NCBI RefSeq assembly: GCF_030272615.1
Contig: NC_081411.1
Location: forward strand, 837,668,136 to 837,732,135
From: Cryptomeria japonica
Lineage: Eukaryota; Streptophyta; Pinopsida; Cupressales; Cupressaceae
DNA length: 64,000 bases
Direction of reading: 5' to 3'
Made by a program: the position numbers and the translations under genes. Positions 59,863 to 64,000 of this stretch are shown here, in pieces. The notes beneath the pieces were generated by a model. That model was not told where the DNA came from, searched no databases, and saw only the letters and a list, made by a program, of their open reading frames with translations. Numbering within the stretch: the first letter of the stretch is position 1; every line of letters begins with the position of its first letter.

Positions 59863-60657
59863 TGTTAGATTCAATGACAGTCCCAAAGACACTGAGAGGG
59901 GGGGGATTAGTGTCTAATTGATTAGCAGAATATTTAAACTTATTTATAACTTTGTAACCCAAAGTAGTGTACCGGTAAATAATAATTATTGCAGTAAACA
60001 CAAGTAACAGAGACAACATAGAAACACACCATAACACAAGATATTTAATGAGGAAACCCAGTATGGGAAAAACCTCAATGGGATTTGTGACCCACAATAT
60101 TTACTCACTGGCCAATGAATAAATATCAATTACAATAAGGGGGCCTACACATGCAAGGAGGCCAACAACCTAGAGCTCACTACTCAATGAAGAGTCACAC
60201 TAAATACAAAATGGATAGTTAAATCCAATACAATGTAATACTCAAAACAACATCTCTAATGCCAAGTTTAGTACCGGTTTAAGCTCGGATAGATACCTTA
60301 GCCAAAAACCTTCGCTGTCACTAAATAATTATTTCTACCATACATATCATATCCTATATTCTAAAAATGACATATAAGATCTCATACATATATTATTCTT
60401 TTACAATATATCATGTTGCCTTACAAAAGATTATTGTATTACAATAAACAAAAGTTCATCCCATGTCAGCTGGAGTGCTGGTATGCTTTGTTGTCGATGT
60501 AATCTGAATGCCAGTGTAAGTGCTTGTCGATGCTCATGTCTGTTGGTGTATGAAGTTTGTGATGTCGGGCATGTAGAAACCAATTGCTGGTGAGTTTCCA
60601 ACTAGTTGCCATCAATGACAACATCAACTATTCTCATAAGAGTGTAGAATACCAATA
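59863..60657 (-). repeat. 5' LTR of C
   Basis: 795 bases, matching 54088-54878. The hairpin has one A-C mismatch in the element's sense (AGACACTAA with TCAGTGTCT). Confidence 0.9.
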
Positions 60658-61454
60658 GTTAGAAGCTATACCCTGTTAAAGGTAGTACCCTATTAGGAGT
60701 CACCTCGATAGAGGATTTTAAACCCAAATTAATGGATCACCTTGTTAGAGAATTTGTACATTGAATCTTTTTAGAGCTTACCCGGTTAGGGGATTTGACT
60801 ATTGTAGTGATTAGAAAACAACAGGTGGTGTGATCTATAAGTAGCACAAGTTGCTTGAATAGATCCTCTTCCTCTCACTCAAAACTGCATCACTGACATA
60901 CTTTGCAATGCCTTGAACAACTTAAACACTTCTATCTCACATCATAAAAAATATATTTCATCATAATGTCATTATATAGACATTAGATTTCATGTCAACT
61001 CAAGAATCATATCAAAATTTCCTAGGTGCAATGTATTTAGACAATTTAACATAACTCATCACATATTGCCGCCAAATCTATTGGTTAAGGATACCTCATC
61101 ACGACTAGTGATAACTCATCACACAATCAATGAAACCAGTTGGAACACTGATACCAATTAAGAGTTATCCTCTTCCAACTCATAGAGCAATTTTCCTCTA
61201 TTTGCTTCTTTGATGATCTCCGTTGAATCTCCATGTTGGTGTCAACCCATTCCTGTATATACCGGTTAGACACCCTCTAAATCATTTGAACTTAACTATA
61301 CATATAATACCGGTTTTGCAATACAAAGACTTTGGAGTAATACCAGTTTGTTTTAACTAAGATGACTATGACAATGTGAACATATGTGTGTGTATACATG
61401 TGCCATCAATGACAACACATGAAGTCATGCATTACAATCATCATCAAGCCAATA
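60658..61454 (-). repeat. 5' LTR of D, outer fragment
   Basis: Matches about 3008-3717 with small insertions (for example near 61296-61355). Ends AAGCCAATA, followed by GTAAT. Confidence 0.82.
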
Positions 61455-62660
61455 GTAATCATCTACTAAGAAACATTTATACTCAAAATTAATTTCATCA
61501 CTCAATAATTTCATAAATGAATCAAGCTTGTCAGAAGTATCAATATCCTCATCATGCAAAAGAAAAATTTCTCAATATGCTAGATGCTTAGTTGCAATAC
61601 TATCACTTCCATTTAAATCATAGATTGGAAAACCAAGCCTAACATTATTGCCTTCTTTAAATTATTATATAATAGCATGTTTTCAAGATGCAACTTCATA
61701 TATAGATTTCATTTCATTATGAAAATGATTAATATCTACATATTATTCTTTCATTGGCTGATCACAATTTATATCATTTTCATAGAAAAATGTACATTCA
61801 TTTTGCATCAAATGTTTTTTTATCATTATACATCATGTCATACCTTTCTTCACATTCAACAACATGATGGTTCCAAACAACATTTTGAGATATAACATTA
61901 TCAACATTTGGAACAAAGGACCCATACCTTAAAGTTTTCTCTATTTATTTGCATAAGCTCCTTTATAACAACTTGTACTTGTAGCCATAAACCCTTTTGA
62001 TATATTCTGATTTTTTTATTGTTCTCAATGTCCCTTGCAATCCCAAAGGCCTCATAAAGTGTAGAAGGCTCTTTATCTCTCAATAAATTACTCATCTTCT
62101 TATTAAATTTACCAAGGTAAATGACGAAACAAAATACATCATTTTGTGTCATGGGTTTTCGGATGCCTCTAATTTCCTTTGAAAACCTCAAGTTAAAAGA
62201 TAGAATTAACTCATTTTTGTTATTTATATATGCATGAAATCATTAATAAATGCAATCACATCAATCCTTTCATCGAATTATTCAATGAATTCAGCTTTAA
62301 ACTCAATCCATGATGAAATAGAGCATCCAATAAAATACAAAAATTGGTTCCTAGCATCAAATTGCAAAAATTGAAAAAATAGCATTATAGAATAATATTC
62401 ATTATCTACCTCATAATCATCCATAAAATCACAAAATCTTTGCAAATGTTTATCTATTCATCTTGAGCTCTTTCCATCATATTTTGTCAAATATCTAATT
62501 TTGTTAGGGATTGCATTTGGGTATCTATAAATATCATTGAAATTTATAGCTTTGGATCTTCTAGTAGTTAAATTATACATCTGGCATCTTATTTGAAAAT
62601 GCAAATAAAATGAAATACTTGTACAAGTATTGCATCTACTAATAGATTTTGAGTCAACAC
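61455..62660 (-). pseudogene. Ty3/Gypsy gag remnant
   Basis: Minus-strand translation from about 62520 downward reads LTKYDGKSSR, then DKHLQRFCDFMDDYEVDNEY, LQFDARNQFLYFIG, SISSWIEFKAEFIE and FDERIDVIAFINDFMHI, the usual pattern of a Gypsy gag core. The frame 62191-61901 continues with FNKKMSNLLRDKEPSTLYEAFGIARDIE. Stops and loss of frame below 61900 show old decay. This is the DNA that D and G appear to have inserted into. Confidence 0.68.
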
Positions 62661-63715
62661 TATTGGTATTTTGGATATGTTGATATGATTTTGTCATTGA
62701 TGTCAACACCTATTAACACTTATCAACTCTACCACTTTGGAGAATTGGCAATGTTCACTGGCAAGCAAGTGACTTTATGCACAGTCACTGGTATCTGGTT
62801 CACCGACAGGATATATTGTTCACCGGCACTTGGAATGACATGGAAAACACTTGGTTATGTTGAAGACATCATTTGGACACTTTGTCTTGGAGATTTGTTC
62901 ATTGGTATATTTGTATTTGCATATTTGATGTTACCAGCAAATAGGTCCAGAATAAGCACTGATAGGCTTATCTATTCCAGATTAGCATGACATGCTTTGG
63001 AGATGATTTATTATTGTTGTAAATGCATTAAGCCAACATGTTGTATCAGTTATTAATTTATTTGTAAATTAATTTTATTGTAATATCTTTTAGAGCCGAC
63101 CTACTATAATTGGTCTTAGGTTATGGTATATATGTAAGATCTTATTTGTAAGATTGAAAAGCGATTGAAGGAAGGAATCATAAGAAGGTATATGTGAGAA
63201 TAAGAAGGGCTATACATGTAGACATCATTTGAAGGTTGAAGGCAGGTTTTTGTGAAGGCATATCAAAACTACACTGGTACTAAATCCAACATATGAAGAT
63301 GCTATTTTGAGTAGTACATTATCATTGGATTTAACCATCCAATTGTAGTTAGTGTGACTCCTATTTGTGTTTGAGCAGTGAGCTCTAGGTGCTTGGCCTT
63401 TTTGCATGTGCAGACCCCATTTGTATACACATACTATCTACAATAGTATCATCTAATTGTGGGTAAGGTTTCCCACCTTTCTTTTTCCTTACAAGGTTTC
63501 CATGTACAAATATTGGTGTATGTGTTGTGGATCTTATTGACTTTCTATTTCATGCATTAATCTTTACCCATACTGTAATTAACTGATAAATTGTCTACCG
63601 GCATAAAGTTTGGTTTACCGGTATTAAGCATTTAGTTTGGATAAGTTATTTTTTGTTTAAATTTATTTGACAATTGATTCACCCCCCCACTCTCAATTGT
63701 CTCTGAGACCTAACA
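62661..63715 (+). repeat. 5' LTR of G
   Basis: 1,055 bases, aligned end to end with the A LTRs. It contains GGTATATATGTAAGATC near 63125. The hairpin GACAATTGA (63669-63677) with TCAATTGTC (63693-63701) pairs perfectly and differs from A by a compensated base pair. Confidence 0.9.
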
Positions 63716-63717
63716 AT

Positions 63718-63729
63718 TGGTATTAGAGC
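63718..63729 (+). promoter_or_regulatory. G primer-binding site
   Basis: TGGTATTAGAGC, two bases after the LTR. Confidence 0.82.
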
Positions 63730-63772
63730 TTAGTCCTCTTTTTGCAAAAGTTTAACAGCTTAAGGAGATCCA

Positions 63773-64000
63773 ATGTCTACTAACTCTTTCAGAAAGGACG
63801 GTCCTAAACTTGATGGAACCAACTATAGGATATGGAAGATCAGGATGGAGATACATCTAAATTGCATTGGGAAGGATATCTAGGAAGTTACAAAGAAAGG
63901 CTATATTACTCCTACTTAGAATCAGCCTAATCCACCTACCTTAGGAAAATATGAGGAAAATCATTGTAAAGCAAGAGAAGCACTTTTGAGCACATTATCA
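63773..64000 (+). pseudogene. G gag, N-terminal part
   Basis: Begins at ATG 63773 (MSTNSFRKDGPKLDGTNYR) and runs to the window edge in one frame with two TAG stops: one at the position where B has Trp (GRDIW), one at a Gln-type codon. The intact ATG supports reading the GTG of A as a mutated start. Confidence 0.85.

Larger units (their letters stand above)
54088..60657 (-). mobile_element. Element C: non-autonomous LTR retrotransposon with two ORFs
   Basis: LTRs 54088-54878 and 59863-60657 start TGTTAGATTCAATGACAG and end with TGCCAACA or TACCAATA. Flanks ATTAG and GTTAG form a duplication with one mismatch, and the 3' LTR of D shows the corresponding empty site (ctctattaaaagctatacc near 3001). 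Primer site, polypurine tract and hairpin are Copia-like. The 5-kb interior encodes ORF1 (coiled coil plus four CCHC knuckles) and ORF2 (unknown). No protease, integrase, RT or RNase H motif occurs in any frame I checked. Confidence 0.87.
2690..61454 (-). mobile_element. Element D: non-autonomous LTR retrotransposon, split by five insertions
   Basis: The two LTRs begin (on the plus strand) with TGATAGACTTATAAAG at 2690 and 46503 and end with CATCAAGCCAACA/ATA at 3717 and 61454. The flanks GTAAA and GTAAT form a 5-bp duplication with one mismatch. Removing E1, B, E3, F and C leaves about 5.2 kb of internal sequence between LTRs of about 1.0-1.1 kb. The primer site at 46489-46500 matches the 3' end of initiator Met tRNA. 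The polypurine tract abuts the 3' LTR at 3718. Internal pieces are 46006-46502, 25430-28278, 12021-12900 and 3718-4717. They encode ORF1 (coiled coil plus four zinc knuckles) and an ORF2 of unknown function. No pol domain is seen in any piece. Confidence 0.82.
62661..64000 (+). mobile_element. Element G: Ty1/Copia retrotransposon, 5' end only
   Basis: Same family as A: LTR, primer site and gag start correspond almost word for word. The first LTR bases read TATTGG where A has TGTTGG. The element leaves the window inside gag. Confidence 0.9.

Noticed and set aside
1-64000. Host protein-coding gene, tRNA or rRNA gene
   Set aside because: No frame, intron pattern or RNA-gene motif beyond retroelement parts was found. 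The tRNA-like matches are short primer-binding sites only.

Overview
The window is plant repeat DNA with no recognisable host gene. It is AT-rich and made almost entirely of LTR retrotransposons inserted into one another. The Ty1/Copia and Ty3/Gypsy Tat-type polyproteins, initiator-methionine-tRNA primer sites and a plant mobile domain (PMD) reading frame point to a land plant. The density and age of the nest suggest a large genome, perhaps a gymnosperm, but the species cannot be fixed from the sequence.

Layout. Bases 1-2689 hold a worn Copia-type LTR and gene-free DNA. Bases 2690-61454 are one minus-strand element (D) blown open by five direct insertions: Copia element E1 (4718-12020, minus), Copia element B (12901-25429, minus, itself split by Copia element A at 18680-25374, plus), a 17.7-kb Ty3/Gypsy Tat element E3 (28279-46005, plus), Copia element F (46659-53911, minus) and a second element of D's own kind, C (54088-60657, minus). 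Bases 61455-62660 are a decayed Gypsy gag, the older DNA that D appears to have entered. A further Copia element G (same family as A) starts at 62661 and runs off the window. Ends were set from TG...CA termini, LTR pairs, primer-binding and polypurine sites, and target-site duplications. The duplications are exact for E3 (GTGTT) and F (AGTAA), imperfect for A, B, C and D, and not convincing for E1.

The most unusual content is the C/D family. Both copies have Copia-style primer sites, polypurine tracts and LTR-end hairpins, but I see no protease, integrase, reverse transcriptase or RNase H. They carry two open frames instead: ORF1, a coiled coil followed by four CCHC zinc knuckles, and ORF2, a long protein I do not recognise whose segments are conserved between the two diverged copies. 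They look like non-autonomous elements mobilised by Copia machinery.

A second signal is a stem-loop at the 3' end of the LTRs. Its C-rich loop is conserved, while the outer stem pairs differ between families with pairing kept. E3 carries an antisense PMD-type frame between pol and its 3' LTR. All the polyproteins are dead. The main damage is G:C to A:T change giving TAG stops and lost catalytic residues. In element A the whole frame survives with 13 stops and no frameshift.
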